Shown: in pieces, positions 1 to 8,077 of the stretch | Numbering within the stretch: position 1 is the stretch's first letter | Layout: each line of letters begins with the position of its first letter | Origin: Pseudonocardia sp. SCN 73-27 | GTDB lineage: Bacteria; Actinomycetota; Actinomycetes; Mycobacteriales; Pseudonocardiaceae | NCBI GenBank assembly: GCA_001725415.1 | Contig: MEGH01000051.1 | Coordinates: forward strand, 7,099-46,690 | Length of the DNA: 39,592 nt | Reading direction: 5' to 3' | The notes under the pieces: model-generated | Seen by the model: only the letters and a program-made list of their open reading frames with translations | The model's database searches: none | What the model was told of the DNA's origin: nothing | Position numbers and translations under genes: made by a program

Positions 1-60
1 CGACCGCCCGCGCGACGACCGCGACCGTGCCGACCGCCCGCGCGACGACCGCGACCGTGG
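1..60 (+). repeat. two 30-bp tandem repeats
   Basis: Bases 1-30 and 31-60 are identical except for the last base. They lie in the Arg/Asp-rich reading frame and encode repeated DRPRDDRDR units. The array may extend upstream of the window. Confidence 0.85.
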
Positions 61-1246
61 GCCGCGGGACGAGCGCGGCGGGCGTGGCCGCGAGGTGAAC
101 GGGTTCCGTTGGGATGGAGCAGCCGCGAACGGTTCGCGCCCTGACGGTTCGCGCCCTGACGGTTCGCGCCCTGACGGTTCGCGGGCCGACGGTTCGCGTG
201 TGAACGGTTCGCGCGTGAACGGTGCCCGACCGGGCGACGCCACACCCGATGACCGCTACGCCGAGAGCCCTCGGGTCAACGGCTCGCAGGTCGACGGCTC
301 GCGTGTCGATCGCTCCGAGGACGGTGGCCGGTTCAACAGCTCCCGGCACGACGGCTCGCGGCGCGACGGCCACGCCCCGGACGACGCACGCCCCGCCCGG
401 ACCCGCCGCCGCGACGACAGCGCCGACGAGCGCCGTCCCCGCCGGCGCAGGCCCATCGAGGACCGCGACCGCCACGACACCCGTCGCGACGACCGCGACC
501 ACGTCGCAGACCGGCACAGCGACCGCGGCCGCCGTGACGACCGCCGTGACGACCGCCGGACCCACGACGACCGCCGTGACGACCGCGACGGTCCGGGGCG
601 TCGTCGCCGCGACACCGGCGCGCACCGCCCCGACCGTCACAGCGACGACCGGCGCCGTGCCCGCGAGGACGCCCCCGTCGGTCGTCGTGACGCCGGGGAG
701 CCCCGGTTCGGCGCCGGCGCGGGCGAGGTGTCGGAGACGACCGCGCTCCCCCGCCGCCGGCCCCGCCGCGACGACACCGACGACCGCTACCGCGAGGACC
801 GCGGCCGCGCCCGCCACTCCCGCGCAACACGACAGGACCGCGAACGCGACGAGTACCGCGAGGACCGGAACGGTCGCGACTCCCGGCACACCGACGACCG
901 TCGCCGCCCGGACCGGTCGACACCGGACCACGAGCCCCACGCGCGCCGCGACAACGGCACCCGCCGCGACGATCGGACCAGGGACGACCACCGGACCAGG
1001 GGTGACCACCGCGACCCGGACCGTGACCGGCGCCCGTCGAACGACGTCGACTCCCCGACGGCGGCGCTGCCGATCGTCCACCTCACCCAGGCGTTCGCGA
1101 AGCTGACCGTGCCCGATCCCCGCGTCCCGGACGACGACGTCGACTCCGAGACCACGGCGTTCCGGCCGATCCCGCGCCCACGCCGCCGTTCGTGGCTGAC
1201 CGGCGAGCTCCCGAAGGTCCCGCCGCAGCCGCCGCGCCGCCGCTGA
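2..1246 (+). CDS. Arg/Asp-rich repetitive disordered protein, 5' end outside window
   Basis: The frame is open from the first bases of the window with no stop, and residues before the first GTG/ATG candidates (about base 95) have the same composition, so this is probably the C-terminal part of a longer protein. It begins with two copies of a DRPRDDRDR decapeptide unit, then six GSRPD-like pentapeptides, then about 200 residues dominated by Arg, Asp, His and Gly. The last 60 residues are less repetitive and Pro-rich. Three short motifs stand out: SETTALP (731-751), SPTAALP (1052-1072) and SETTAFRP (1145-1168). There is no signal peptide, membrane segment or known fold, and I do not recognise the family. 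The mixed-charge low complexity suggests an intrinsically disordered protein that may bind nucleic acid or partner proteins; that is inference. Several long overlapping frames here come from the biased composition. Confidence 0.6.
   Translation, partial: DRPRDDRDRADRPRDDRDRGPRDERGGRGREVNGFRWDGAAANGSRPDGSRPDGSRPDGSRADGSRVNGSRVNGARPGDATPDDRYAESPRVNGSQVDGSRVDRSEDGGRFNSSRHDGSRRDGHAPDDARPARTRRRDDSADERRPRRRRPIEDRDRHDTRRDDRDHVADRHSDRGRRDDRRDDRRTHDDRRDDRDGPGRRRRDTGAHRPDRHSDDRRRAREDAPVGRRDAGEPRFGAGAGEVSETTALPRRRPRRDDTDDRYREDRGRARHSRATRQDRERDEYREDRNGRDSRHTDDRRRPDRSTPDHEPHARRDNGTRRDDRTRDDHRTRGDHRDPDRDRRPSNDVDSPTAALPIVHLTQAFAKLTVPDPRVPDDDVDSETTAFRPIPRPRRRSWLTGELPKVPPQPPRRR
131..220 (+). repeat. 15-bp coding tandem repeat, six units
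   Basis: Units start at 131, 146, 161, 176, 191 and 206. The first three are identical (GGTTCGCGCCCTGAC) and the rest differ at a few bases. The 15-bp period keeps frame and encodes GSRPD, GSRAD and GSRVN pentapeptides, so it is a protein-coding minisatellite prone to copy-number change. Confidence 0.9.
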
Positions 1247-1259
1247 CCGGGGAGGCAGC

Positions 1260-3200
1260 TCAGGCCGCTGCGGCCGACTCCGCGGGCAGGCTGCTGAGCA
1301 CGGCGCGGGCGATGGCGTCGTTGTAGCGCAGGCTCTGCGCGTTCATGCCGGGCCGGGTGAAGGCCCCGGCGACCTTGACCATCGTGTGCGGCCCGACGGC
1401 GAAGCGCCGGGGGTGGACGGCGCCGCGGGCGTCGACGATCGCACCGTCGGCGGGGCGGACGCGGATGAGGCCGGTGTTGCGCAGGACGGTGCCGTCGTCG
1501 GCCCGCAGGATCTCCTCGCTGACGGCGCCGTCACGGACGAGGGCGGCGAGGAGTGGGTCGGTGCTGCGGGCGGCGCTGGGGTCGGGGAGGCGGGCGTCGA
1601 TCAGGATCGTGGAGGCCACGACCTCCGGTGTCGCGGCGCTTCCCGCGCGCAGCACGGCGCCGCCGGAAGAACCCGAGGAGTCAGGGGTGACCCACATTCC
1701 CGGGCCGAGGAACCGGACGAGTCCGGCGTCGGCGAGCGCGAGGATCTGGCGGACGCGGAACCCGGGAGGGCCGCTGGCGACGGAGTTGAAGAAGCTCTGC
1801 CACCAGGGGACGTCGCGGGCCCGGGAGGCGGCGGTGAGCGCGCCGTCGCCCTGCAGGCGTGTGACCTCGTTGTAGACCGACAGCATCGCGACGAAGGCGC
1901 CGAGGTGTGGGGTGTGACGGGTGTCGACGTGCTGGCGCAGGTCCTCGGCGATGCGCTCGACGACGAGGGGTTGCAGGGCGTCGAGGGACGGGGCGGTGAT
2001 CCCGTCGAGGGGACGGTCGAGCGCGTCGAGATCGAGGCGGTCGAGGGGGTCGGGCGCGACCTCGGCGAGCAACGCGTCCATCGACGGCGTGCCCCACCCT
2101 GCCGCGTCGAAGCGGGCGGCGAACTCGTCGAGGTCGAGGGGGACGCGGTCGGGGTGCCCGGCGACGAGCTCGTGGTACCAGCCCCAGGCGATCTCCTTGG
2201 CCATGAGCGGCCACAGCGTCGTGCGGAGGTCGACGGGCCCGTCGGCGACGAGCGGTGCGATCTGGTCGGGGCCGAAGTGGCGCGGCAGGGGCGGGCGGCC
2301 GGCGCGGAGCTGGTAGTGGGTCTTGGAGTGGTAGGTGGTGCCGCGGGGGCTGCCGGCGACGAGGACGGGTTCGTCGCCGGACGGGATGTAGCGCAGGCGG
2401 TCCGAGGAGTCCGAGGCCGGGACGAACCGGCCGCCGCGGCCCTCGAACAGCAGGACGACGAGGTCGACGAAGGCGAGGCCGAGGCCGCGGACGAGCACGG
2501 TCTCGCCGGGGCGGACGACGGAGAGGTCGGTGTCGGTGGTCTGTTCGGGAGGCAGATAGCGCAGCCCGGCCGCGGCGGTGTGGGCGGCGAGGGCCCGTTC
2601 GTCAGGGGTGGGGACGGCGTCGAGGTGACCGCTGGCGAGCACGACCGTGTCGGCGCGCAGCGGGGCGGCGAGCCCTTCGACGCTGACCCACTGGTCGTCG
2701 CCGGTCTCGGTGATGCCGGTGGCGCGCCCGGTGTGCAGGTGGACGCGCACCCGGGGCGGGAGGGTGGCGACGACGTCGCGCAGCACCCACGCGAGGTAGC
2801 GGCTCTGCAGCTGCCTGCTGGGGAAGGTCGAGGCGTCGACCGCTGTGAGCTCGGCCCACAGCGCGGGGCCGAGGGCGTCGGCGGTCTCCGTCGGCAGCTC
2901 GCCGGCGCGGACCCGTTGCACCCATTCCCACAGCGACGGGCCGGGCACGATCGGGCCGGCGCAGACGACGGAGTCGTCGGTGTACATGGTGACGTCGGCG
3001 GCCATCGAGTTCATGGCCAGCAGCGGTGACTGGGCGTGCCGCCAGATGCGGCCGGCGCCGGGCGGGAAGGGGTCGACGAGGTGGACGTCGAGCTCACCGT
3101 CGGGCAGCAGCTCGGCGAGGTTGGCGCCGAGGCGTTCGAGAAGCCCCGTCCCGCGCGGGCCCGCGCCCACGACGACGATGGACCGGGGACGACGGGACAT
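1260..3200 (-). CDS. FAD/NAD(P)-binding protein
   Basis: A 646-residue protein opening with a dinucleotide-binding motif, VVVGAGPRGTGLLERL, about residues 8-23. It belongs to the broad FAD-NAD(P)-binding family (PF13454-like), whose members are often annotated only as FAD/NAD(P)-binding proteins. A second glycine-rich segment (VRGLGLAFVDLVVLLFEG) lies mid-protein, as in N-hydroxylating and related flavoproteins. The ATG at 3200 is chosen because GAGG lies six bases upstream and the nucleotide-binding motif then sits at the N-terminus; the frame stays open further upstream but that part looks non-coding. The gene converges on the Arg/Asp-rich gene with 13 bp between stops. The substrate is unknown; an oxidoreductase or monooxygenase role is inferred from the fold only. 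Confidence 0.8.
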   Translation of the reverse strand: MSRRPRSIVVVGAGPRGTGLLERLGANLAELLPDGELDVHLVDPFPPGAGRIWRHAQSPLLAMNSMAADVTMYTDDSVVCAGPIVPGPSLWEWVQRVRAGELPTETADALGPALWAELTAVDASTFPSRQLQSRYLAWVLRDVVATLPPRVRVHLHTGRATGITETGDDQWVSVEGLAAPLRADTVVLASGHLDAVPTPDERALAAHTAAAGLRYLPPEQTTDTDLSVVRPGETVLVRGLGLAFVDLVVLLFEGRGGRFVPASDSSDRLRYIPSGDEPVLVAGSPRGTTYHSKTHYQLRAGRPPLPRHFGPDQIAPLVADGPVDLRTTLWPLMAKEIAWGWYHELVAGHPDRVPLDLDEFAARFDAAGWGTPSMDALLAEVAPDPLDRLDLDALDRPLDGITAPSLDALQPLVVERIAEDLRQHVDTRHTPHLGAFVAMLSVYNEVTRLQGDGALTAASRARDVPWWQSFFNSVASGPPGFRVRQILALADAGLVRFLGPGMWVTPDSSGSSGGAVLRAGSAATPEVVASTILIDARLPDPSAARSTDPLLAALVRDGAVSEEILRADDGTVLRNTGLIRVRPADGAIVDARGAVHPRRFAVGPHTMVKVAGAFTRPGMNAQSLRYNDAIARAVLSSLPAESAAAA

Positions 3201-3416
3201 GGCTGACCTCGCGTGACGGTGGCGGGACGGGCGTGGGCGCGTCACCCCACCAGCGCGGCGCTGGTCCGGCAGAAGTCGACGTGGCGGCGGCGGGCGAGCA
3301 GCGTCACGGGCACGGCGGTGCCCCGGTGCGCACTGTCGTGGCCGTCGGTCATCGTCTCCGAGGGTAGGCGCCGGAGGCGGTCCGCGCACCGGGTCGGATC
3401 GGCGGGACCGTCACAC

Positions 3417-3581
3417 ACCCGGCTCGAGGACCGCCGCTACGACCGCACCCGCGAGGCCATCCGGATCCTCGAGAGGGCGTGGACCGAGCGGGAGCCTCCC
3501 GGGGACGCGCACGAGTTCGGTCGCGAGGTCATCCCGCTGGTGCGGGCGGAGGTGGCGCGCCGCGACGCCACGGCGGCCTGA
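3417..3581 (+). pseudogene. headless coding-like segment, C-terminal fragment of a small helical protein
   Basis: From about 3417 to the TGA at 3579-3581 the frame has nearly exclusive G/C third positions and reads as a charged amphipathic helix-rich C-terminus (RTREAIRILERAWTER ... GREVIPLVRAEVARRD). Upstream the same frame reads low-quality Arg-rich sequence, and the only in-frame start is a GTG at 3213 lying just beyond the divergent flavoprotein start. A missing N-terminus, a frameshift, or a genuine protein starting at 3213 (122 residues) are all possible. I do not recognise the family. Confidence 0.35.
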
Positions 3582-3886
3582 CCGGGCCCCGACCTGCGCA
3601 CAGCGGTCGGAACCGGCGTAACGGCCGAGGTGGGGGCGGCGAGTCATGCGTCGACGGGGCGGGCGCTGGGGCGTCGCCCCGTTGCACGGGCCGGGCCGTG
3701 GCGGTCGCCACGGGTCCCCCTCCCGGCCGGTGCGGGTCCGGCCCGGCCCGATCGCCTCCGCCGGGAGAGCGGCGACCTCCGACGTAACGGACCCGTCGCA
3801 CGGTGCGAGTGGAGAGTCACCTCGCCCGGCGCCGGGCCGCTTCCGGCGGCGTGTTCGTTCGCGCGTCCGATCGGAAGGAACGGCAC
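3582..3886. other. gene-free stretch
   Basis: No convincing gene. It holds small hairpins such as GTGGCG-GT-CGCCAC near 3701-3714. A promoter for the following membrane protein gene must lie near its 3' end, but no clear -10/-35 pair is visible. Confidence 0.5.
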
Positions 3887-4300
3887 ATGAGTGCAGCGCC
3901 CCTCGCTCGTCCCGGCAGTGTCACGGTGGTCGTCGTCCTGACCTGGATCTCGGCGATCCTGCAGATCATCGTCGGTGTGTTGCTGCTGATCGTGGCCGCG
4001 ACCGTCGGGACCTCACAGATCAGTGTCGCGACGGGAGTCCTGGTCGCGGTCGGCATCTTCACGTTGATCGTCGGCCTGATCACCGCCGCGGTCGCGTCCC
4101 GGCTGGGCAAGGGCGGCAACGGTGCCCGCCTCATCGTGACCGTCCTGGAGGTGCTGCAGATCATCGGCGCGATCACGACGCTCGCGGTGTACGGCACGTC
4201 CGGCGCGGGCTCGGGGTCGATCGGATCGATCGCGATCGCCGTCATCATCCTGGCGCTGCTGTGGAACAACCGCGCCAACGAGTACTTCGCGCACCGCTGA
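3887..4300 (+). CDS. small four-helix membrane protein
   Basis: A 137-residue protein with a short N-terminus and four hydrophobic segments (about residues 11-38, 49-74, 85-106 and 115-130), ending in a short basic tail. The ATG at 3887 is supported by a GGAAGGA ribosome-binding sequence eight bases upstream; the frame is open further upstream without coding character. It resembles the many uncharacterised actinobacterial integral membrane proteins of the DUF4064/Tim44-neighbour type, but I cannot assign it to a family. It converges with the thioesterase gene, three bases apart. Function unknown. Confidence 0.75.
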   Translation: MSAAPLARPGSVTVVVVLTWISAILQIIVGVLLLIVAATVGTSQISVATGVLVAVGIFTLIVGLITAAVASRLGKGGNGARLIVTVLEVLQIIGAITTLAVYGTSGAGSGSIGSIAIAVIILALLWNNRANEYFAHR

Positions 4301-4303
4301 CCG

Positions 4304-4744
4304 TCAGGTCAGGACGGCCTGGGTCTGGGTGACGCGGGCGACGAGGCGGTCCTTCGCGTCGCGCAGCTCGGTGTCGACGACGATCGTGGTGCGCCCCTTG
4401 TGGAGCACCCGCGCGACGGCGTCGACGTGCCCGTCGACGAGCGGGCGCATGAAGTTGGTAGCCGAGGAGATCGTGGCGGTGCCGGTCGCGGTCTCGGGCA
4501 GGTTCAGGTAGGCCGCCCACCCTCCGGCGGTGTCGGCCAGCGCCATGATCGCGCCGCCGTGGAGCATGCCCGCGGTGGTGGTGCGGGTGGGGTCCCACTC
4601 GAGCCGCAGGTGCACCTCGTCGGGGCCCGCGGCGACGGCGGTGGCGCCGATCAGCGCGGCGAAGGGCATGGCGGTGTGCAGGAACTCGGTCGGGTCCTCG
4701 GGGAGCATGCCCGCAGCCTGGCCGACGACGCCCGGCTCGTCCAC
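4304..4744 (-). CDS. PaaI-type hotdog-fold thioesterase
   Basis: A 146-residue single hotdog domain. The signature helix HGGAIMALADTAGGWAAY (about residues 62-79) and the following strand around NFMRPLVDG match the PaaI/YbgC-like acyl-CoA thioesterase family, in which the HGG segment and an acidic residue on the helix line the active site. Hydrolysis of an aryl- or acyl-CoA is the likely reaction, and the adjacent enoyl-CoA hydratase gene fits fatty-acid or aromatic catabolism. The GTG at 4744 gives the length stated; an internal ATG at MLPEDP (13 residues in) is an equally plausible start, and neither has a clear ribosome-binding site. It diverges from the crotonase gene. Confidence 0.85.
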   Translation of the reverse strand: MDEPGVVGQAAGMLPEDPTEFLHTAMPFAALIGATAVAAGPDEVHLRLEWDPTRTTTAGMLHGGAIMALADTAGGWAAYLNLPETATGTATISSATNFMRPLVDGHVDAVARVLHKGRTTIVVDTELRDAKDRLVARVTQTQAVLT

Positions 4745-4837
4745 GAACTGCCACGCCGAGTTCGACAGGGGACTGCTCGATCACGGCCTGGACCAGTCCT
4801 GTGTCGAAGTCGGCGCGAGGGGCGGGGCCGGCTCGGA

Positions 4838-4843
4838 TACGGT
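4838..4843 (+). promoter_or_regulatory. putative -10 element of a leaderless transcript
   Basis: TACGGT ends six bases before the ATG at 4850, placing the expected transcription start on or next to the start codon. No ribosome-binding site is visible. Confidence 0.4.
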
Positions 4844-4849
4844 CCGGCC

Positions 4850-5647
4850 ATGACCCCTCCCGACGGCGACGCCGCCCCCTCGGAGCTCGTCCATCTCGAC
4901 ATCACGGCCGGCGTCGCGACCATCACGCTGGACTCCCCCACGAACCGCAACGCGCTGTCGGCGCAGCTGCGGCGCGAGCTGCTCGCGCACCTGCGCGCCG
5001 CCCTGGCCGACGACAGCGCCCGAGTGATCCTGTTGTCCCACACGGGAACCGTGTTCTGTTCGGGGATGGACCTGCGGGAGACGCGGGGGGCCTCGGCCGA
5101 CCAGCAGGGCATCTCGGAGGTGCCCGCGATCCTGGAGCTGATCTGGACCTCGCCCAAGCCGGTGGTGGCCCGGGTCGCCGGGGCGGCCCGCGCGGGCGGG
5201 GTCGGACTGGTCGCGGCTTGCGACATCGCGGTGGCCGTCGACACGGCGACGTTCGCGTTCAGCGAGGTGCGGCTCGGCCTGGTGCCGGCGGTCATCTCGG
5301 TGACGGTGCTGCCGCGGCTGCTGCCCCGCGCCGCGCACGAGCTGTTCCTCACCGCGGCGGTGTTCGACGCGACGCGCGCCAAGGAGATCGGGCTGGTCAA
5401 CGCCGCGGTCCCGGCCGAGGAGCTCGACGCGACCGTCACCGGCTACGTCGACGCCCTCAAGCTCGGCGCCCCGGCCGCACTCGCCGGGACGAAGGAGATG
5501 CTGCGCTCGGAGCGTCCGCGGTCGATGTCGGAGGACTTCGCGCAGATGCAGGAGCTGTCCGCGGGCTACTTCGCGAGCCCGGACGGCCAGGAGGGGATGC
5601 GCGCGTTCGCCGAGAAGCGCACCCCCGCCTGGGTCGTCCCGGACTGA
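4850..5647 (+). CDS. enoyl-CoA hydratase/isomerase family protein
   Basis: A 265-residue crotonase-fold protein, a typical length. The first oxyanion-hole segment is seen at GTVFCSGMDLRE (about residues 67-78) and the second at ARVAGAARAGGVGLVAACDIAV (about residues 107-128). The position of the second catalytic glutamate of true hydratases reads FSEVRLGLVPAVIS, so the conserved Glu/Arg segment is present but exact catalysis is uncertain, since crotonases also act as isomerases, dehalogenases or decarboxylases. A beta-oxidation-like step on a CoA thioester is likely. The ATG is preceded by a -10-like hexamer and no Shine-Dalgarno sequence. It converges with the DinB-like gene, 10 bp apart. 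Confidence 0.88.
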   Translation: MTPPDGDAAPSELVHLDITAGVATITLDSPTNRNALSAQLRRELLAHLRAALADDSARVILLSHTGTVFCSGMDLRETRGASADQQGISEVPAILELIWTSPKPVVARVAGAARAGGVGLVAACDIAVAVDTATFAFSEVRLGLVPAVISVTVLPRLLPRAAHELFLTAAVFDATRAKEIGLVNAAVPAEELDATVTGYVDALKLGAPAALAGTKEMLRSERPRSMSEDFAQMQELSAGYFASPDGQEGMRAFAEKRTPAWVVPD

Positions 5648-5657
5648 CGGGCGACGG

Positions 5658-6248
5658 TCAGGCCTTCCAGCCGGGGTCGCGGCCGGCGGCGCCGAGCGCC
5701 TTGACGAAGGCGGGCGCGTCGTCGGCCACCGGGACCTCCGCGCCGAACCAGCCGCCGTCGCGACCCATCGGTGCGATCGCGAGGACGCCGTCGAGCACGA
5801 CCTGGCCGAGCTCGTCGGGCACGTCGAGACCGCGGCCGGTGGCGGCGGCGACGTCCCAGGCGTGGACGGCGAACTCCGAGGTCATCATCGAGCCGATGGC
5901 GGCGGCGGGCATCGGGGAGCCGCCCATGTGGCTGTCGCCGTCCCAGACGCCGGGTTCGGCCCAGGCCCGCGCGGTCGCGGCACCCTCCTCGGCGCAGCGG
6001 TCGGCCCAGTCGGACTCGGGGACGCCGATCAGGAACGGGGCGCCGTCCTCGAGCTTCCAGGTCTCGTCCCAGGGCTCGCGGGTCGCGGAGCGCTGCGCCA
6101 GGACGAACCCGAACGCGATGTGGTTGACGACCTGACCGACGGTGAAGTCGGCGCAGGGGCTCGGGTCGTCGTAGCGATCGACGGGGGTCCCACGGATGAC
6201 CGAGACGGCGAGGTCGATGCTCTGCTGCATGTGGTCGGTGTGGTCCAT
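5658..6248 (-). CDS. TIGR03086-like (DinB/maleylpyruvate isomerase fold) protein
   Basis: A 196-residue protein of the mycothiol-dependent maleylpyruvate isomerase N-terminal/DinB superfamily. Visible features are the SPCADFTVGQVVNHIAFG segment near residues 30-47 and the second conserved His in EFAVHAWDVA, which in the family contribute to a metal site in a four-helix bundle. Such proteins are numerous in actinobacteria and most have no known substrate; mycothiol-dependent transferase or isomerase activity is a family-level guess. The ATG at 6248 is chosen because AGGA lies about nine bases upstream and the protein then starts at the first helix. It diverges from the sirtuin gene. Confidence 0.8.
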   Translation of the reverse strand: MDHTDHMQQSIDLAVSVIRGTPVDRYDDPSPCADFTVGQVVNHIAFGFVLAQRSATREPWDETWKLEDGAPFLIGVPESDWADRCAEEGAATARAWAEPGVWDGDSHMGGSPMPAAAIGSMMTSEFAVHAWDVAAATGRGLDVPDELGQVVLDGVLAIAPMGRDGGWFGAEVPVADDAPAFVKALGAAGRDPGWKA

Positions 6249-6300
6249 GCCGTCGATCCTGGTCGGCCCGCGACGACGGGTCTTGTAGGAACGCGACACC

Positions 6301-6306
6301 TACTCT
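6301..6306 (+). promoter_or_regulatory. putative -10 element of leaderless sirtuin transcript
   Basis: TACTCT lies six bases before the GTG at 6313, so transcription should begin at the start codon. No Shine-Dalgarno sequence precedes the GTG. Confidence 0.45.
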
Positions 6307-6312
6307 GGTGAA

Positions 6313-7164
6313 GTGACCACCGCTCCACCCACCACCGGTGCCGCGCCCGTCGCGCAGGCCCTCGACCTGCTGGCCGGGCGCCCGCTCGTCGCGCTCACCG
6401 GTGCCGGCCTGTCGACCGACTCCGGCATCCCCGACTACCGCGGCCCGAACTCGCCCGCGCGCAGCCCGATGACGATCGCCGAGTTCCGGTCCGGCGACGA
6501 CGCGCGGCGTCGGTACTGGGCGCGCAGCCACGTCGGGTGGGCCCGGATGCGCCACGCGTCGCCGAACCCGGGGCACATCGCGCTGGCGGCGCTGGAGCGG
6601 GCCGGGGTGCTGCGGTCGGTCATCACGCAGAACGTCGACGGGCTGCACGGCGCGGCGGGCAGCCGCGACGTCGTCGACCTGCACGGACGCATCGACGAGG
6701 TCGTCTGCCTGGAGTGTGGCGACGTCACCGGGCGCGACCTGCTGCAGGCCCGTCTCCTCGGGCTCAACCCCGGGTTCGCCGAGGCCGCGGTCGCCGCGGA
6801 GACCGCCCCCGACGGTGATGCCGTCCTCGACGAGACCGACGGGTTCGTCGTCGCCGGCTGCACCGGCTGCGGCGGCGTGCTGAAGCCGCACGTCGTGTTC
6901 TTCGGCGAGAACGTGCCGCGGACCCGCGTCGAACGCTCGTACGCTCTGGTCGAGGGGCTGGCCGGCGACGGCGCGCTGCTCGTCGCGGGTTCGTCGTTGA
7001 CCGTGATGTCGGGGCTGCGGTTCGTCAAGCGCGCGCACGCGCTCGGGGTGCCCGTCGTCATCCTCAACCGGGGGACGACGCGGGGCGACCCCCTCGCGAC
7101 GTTGCTCGTCGACGCCGGCTGCTCGGAGACCCTGACCGCGCTCGCCGCGGCCGCGGGGGCCTGA
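6313..7164 (+). CDS. class II (SIRT4-like) NAD-dependent protein deacylase, Sir2 family
   Basis: A 283-residue sirtuin. The NAD-binding motif GAGLSTDSGIPDYRG is at about residues 30-44, TQNVDGLH near 109-116, and the catalytic His in DLHGRIDEVVC shortly after. Two CxxC pairs, CLEC and CTGC, form the zinc ribbon. GTDSG-type NAD motif and the long insert between the Cys pairs (LLQARLLGLNPGF) resemble class II sirtuins rather than short bacterial CobB. Expected chemistry is NAD-dependent removal of acyl groups from lysines, or ADP-ribosyl transfer, in the cytoplasm. The GTG start is directly preceded by a -10-like hexamer. It converges with the barstar gene, six bases apart. All catalytic residues I can recognise are present. 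Confidence 0.92.
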   Translation: MTTAPPTTGAAPVAQALDLLAGRPLVALTGAGLSTDSGIPDYRGPNSPARSPMTIAEFRSGDDARRRYWARSHVGWARMRHASPNPGHIALAALERAGVLRSVITQNVDGLHGAAGSRDVVDLHGRIDEVVCLECGDVTGRDLLQARLLGLNPGFAEAAVAAETAPDGDAVLDETDGFVVAGCTGCGGVLKPHVVFFGENVPRTRVERSYALVEGLAGDGALLVAGSSLTVMSGLRFVKRAHALGVPVVILNRGTTRGDPLATLLVDAGCSETLTALAAAAGA

Positions 7165-7170
7165 GCAGGC

Positions 7171-7545
7171 TCAGATCCGGCCGGTCAGCACCACGCGCAG
7201 CGGACGCTCGCCCGCACCGGAGGCGGCCGCGGCATCGGCGAGGACGTCGAGCAGCCGGTCGTGGCCCTCGGCATCGGCGGGGGCCAGGGCGGCAGGGTCG
7301 TCCCAGATCAGGACGATCTCGCCCGCGGGCAGCCACGACAGGTCGGTGAGGACGTCGCGCAACGCGTCGAGGTTGTGGCCGAACCAGTCGGGCACGTCGA
7401 GCTGGGCGGCAACCGCCTGGTAGAACGCCTGCCGGTCCCGGGGACCGTCGACACGCGCCACGCGTGCCCCGCACTGCCGCGCGGTGTCGGCGACCTGACC
7501 CGCGTCACGCGGGCTGCACTGGAGTCCGATCGACTGCACCGTCAT
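7171..7545 (-). CDS. barstar-family ribonuclease inhibitor
   Basis: A 124-residue barstar-like protein. The family core is clear at about residues 34-70: DGPRDRQAFYQAVAAQL, then DVPDWFGHNLDALRDVLTDL, followed by a strand (GEIVLIWDDP). The NLDAL helix corresponds to the barnase-facing helix, whose acidic residues plug the RNase active site. It is cytoplasmic, with no signal peptide. It is the last gene of a minus-strand group whose preceding gene, 66 bp upstream, encodes an RNase Sa-type enzyme, so the two form a plausible cognate pair in which the inhibitor protects the producer. A weak AGGTG lies about 13 bases before the ATG. Confidence 0.9.
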   Translation of the reverse strand: MTVQSIGLQCSPRDAGQVADTARQCGARVARVDGPRDRQAFYQAVAAQLDVPDWFGHNLDALRDVLTDLSWLPAGEIVLIWDDPAALAPADAEGHDRLLDVLADAAAASGAGERPLRVVLTGRI

Positions 7546-7611
7546 GTGGTCATCATCACCTGTTCGCGTCCGGTTCGCCAGGGTCTCGATCGACTCCGGT
7601 ACCGGACGGGG

Positions 7612-8076
7612 TCAGCGTGCGGTGGCGGCCACGTCGACGACGACGAAGCTGCCGTAGTGGTCGCCGGTGTAGTACAGCTCCTGCTCCGAGCCCGTGACCA
7701 GGCGTCGGGCGCCGCGGTCGCCCTCACCGGGCGTCGGCACCGTGAACTCGTGGTAGTAGCCGCGGGGTTCGGCGGGCAGCAGCCGCTCGGCGTTGGCGAA
7801 GACGACGCCGTCGCGCTCGTAGCGGTACGGCCCGCCGGTGCGGATCTGCGCGTACACCGCGGCGGCCTCGGTGGGCAGCGCGCACAACGGCTGCACCGGG
7901 AGCTTCGACGCCGCCGCGCCCGGGACCTGCGCCGACGCCGTCGCACACTCCCCCGACGCGGGGGCCTGCGGCGCCGGTCCGGACCGCGCGAACGTCCCCA
8001 CGAGGACGATCGCCGCGAGGACCGCCAGCGCGACGAGGGCCGCGCGCACCGACCCACCGCGCCGCGGCGAGCTCAC
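7612..8076 (-). CDS. secreted or membrane-anchored guanyl-specific ribonuclease (RNase Sa/barnase family)
   Basis: A 154-residue protein with a basic N-terminus, one hydrophobic segment (about residues 9-28) and a C-terminal microbial ribonuclease domain. Landmarks are FANAERLLP (compare FQNRESVLP of RNase Sa), YYHEFTVPTPG with the catalytic base Glu110, the GARRLV segment with Arg125, and TGDHYGSF with catalytic His140. All three catalytic positions are intact, so the enzyme should cleave RNA after guanosine. The GTG at 8076 is chosen because it gives a signal peptide/anchor and is preceded by GAGAGGTGAG; the frame extends upstream without coding character. The start lies one base after the stop of a small membrane protein gene, and the barstar inhibitor gene follows. 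Export is inferred from the hydrophobic segment. Confidence 0.9.
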   Translation of the reverse strand: MSSPRRGGSVRAALVALAVLAAIVLVGTFARSGPAPQAPASGECATASAQVPGAAASKLPVQPLCALPTEAAAVYAQIRTGGPYRYERDGVVFANAERLLPAEPRGYYHEFTVPTPGEGDRGARRLVTGSEQELYYTGDHYGSFVVVDVAATAR

Positions 8077-8077
8077 C

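Noticed and set aside
131-220. CRISPR-like direct repeats
   Set aside because: The units are contiguous 15-mers with no spacers and stay in frame as GSRPD repeats in a protein.
1386-3029. Long plus-strand open frame opposite the flavoprotein
   Set aside because: It is the mirror of a conserved minus-strand gene; composition is Gly/Asp/Val-rich with no domain, typical of antisense frames in high-GC DNA.
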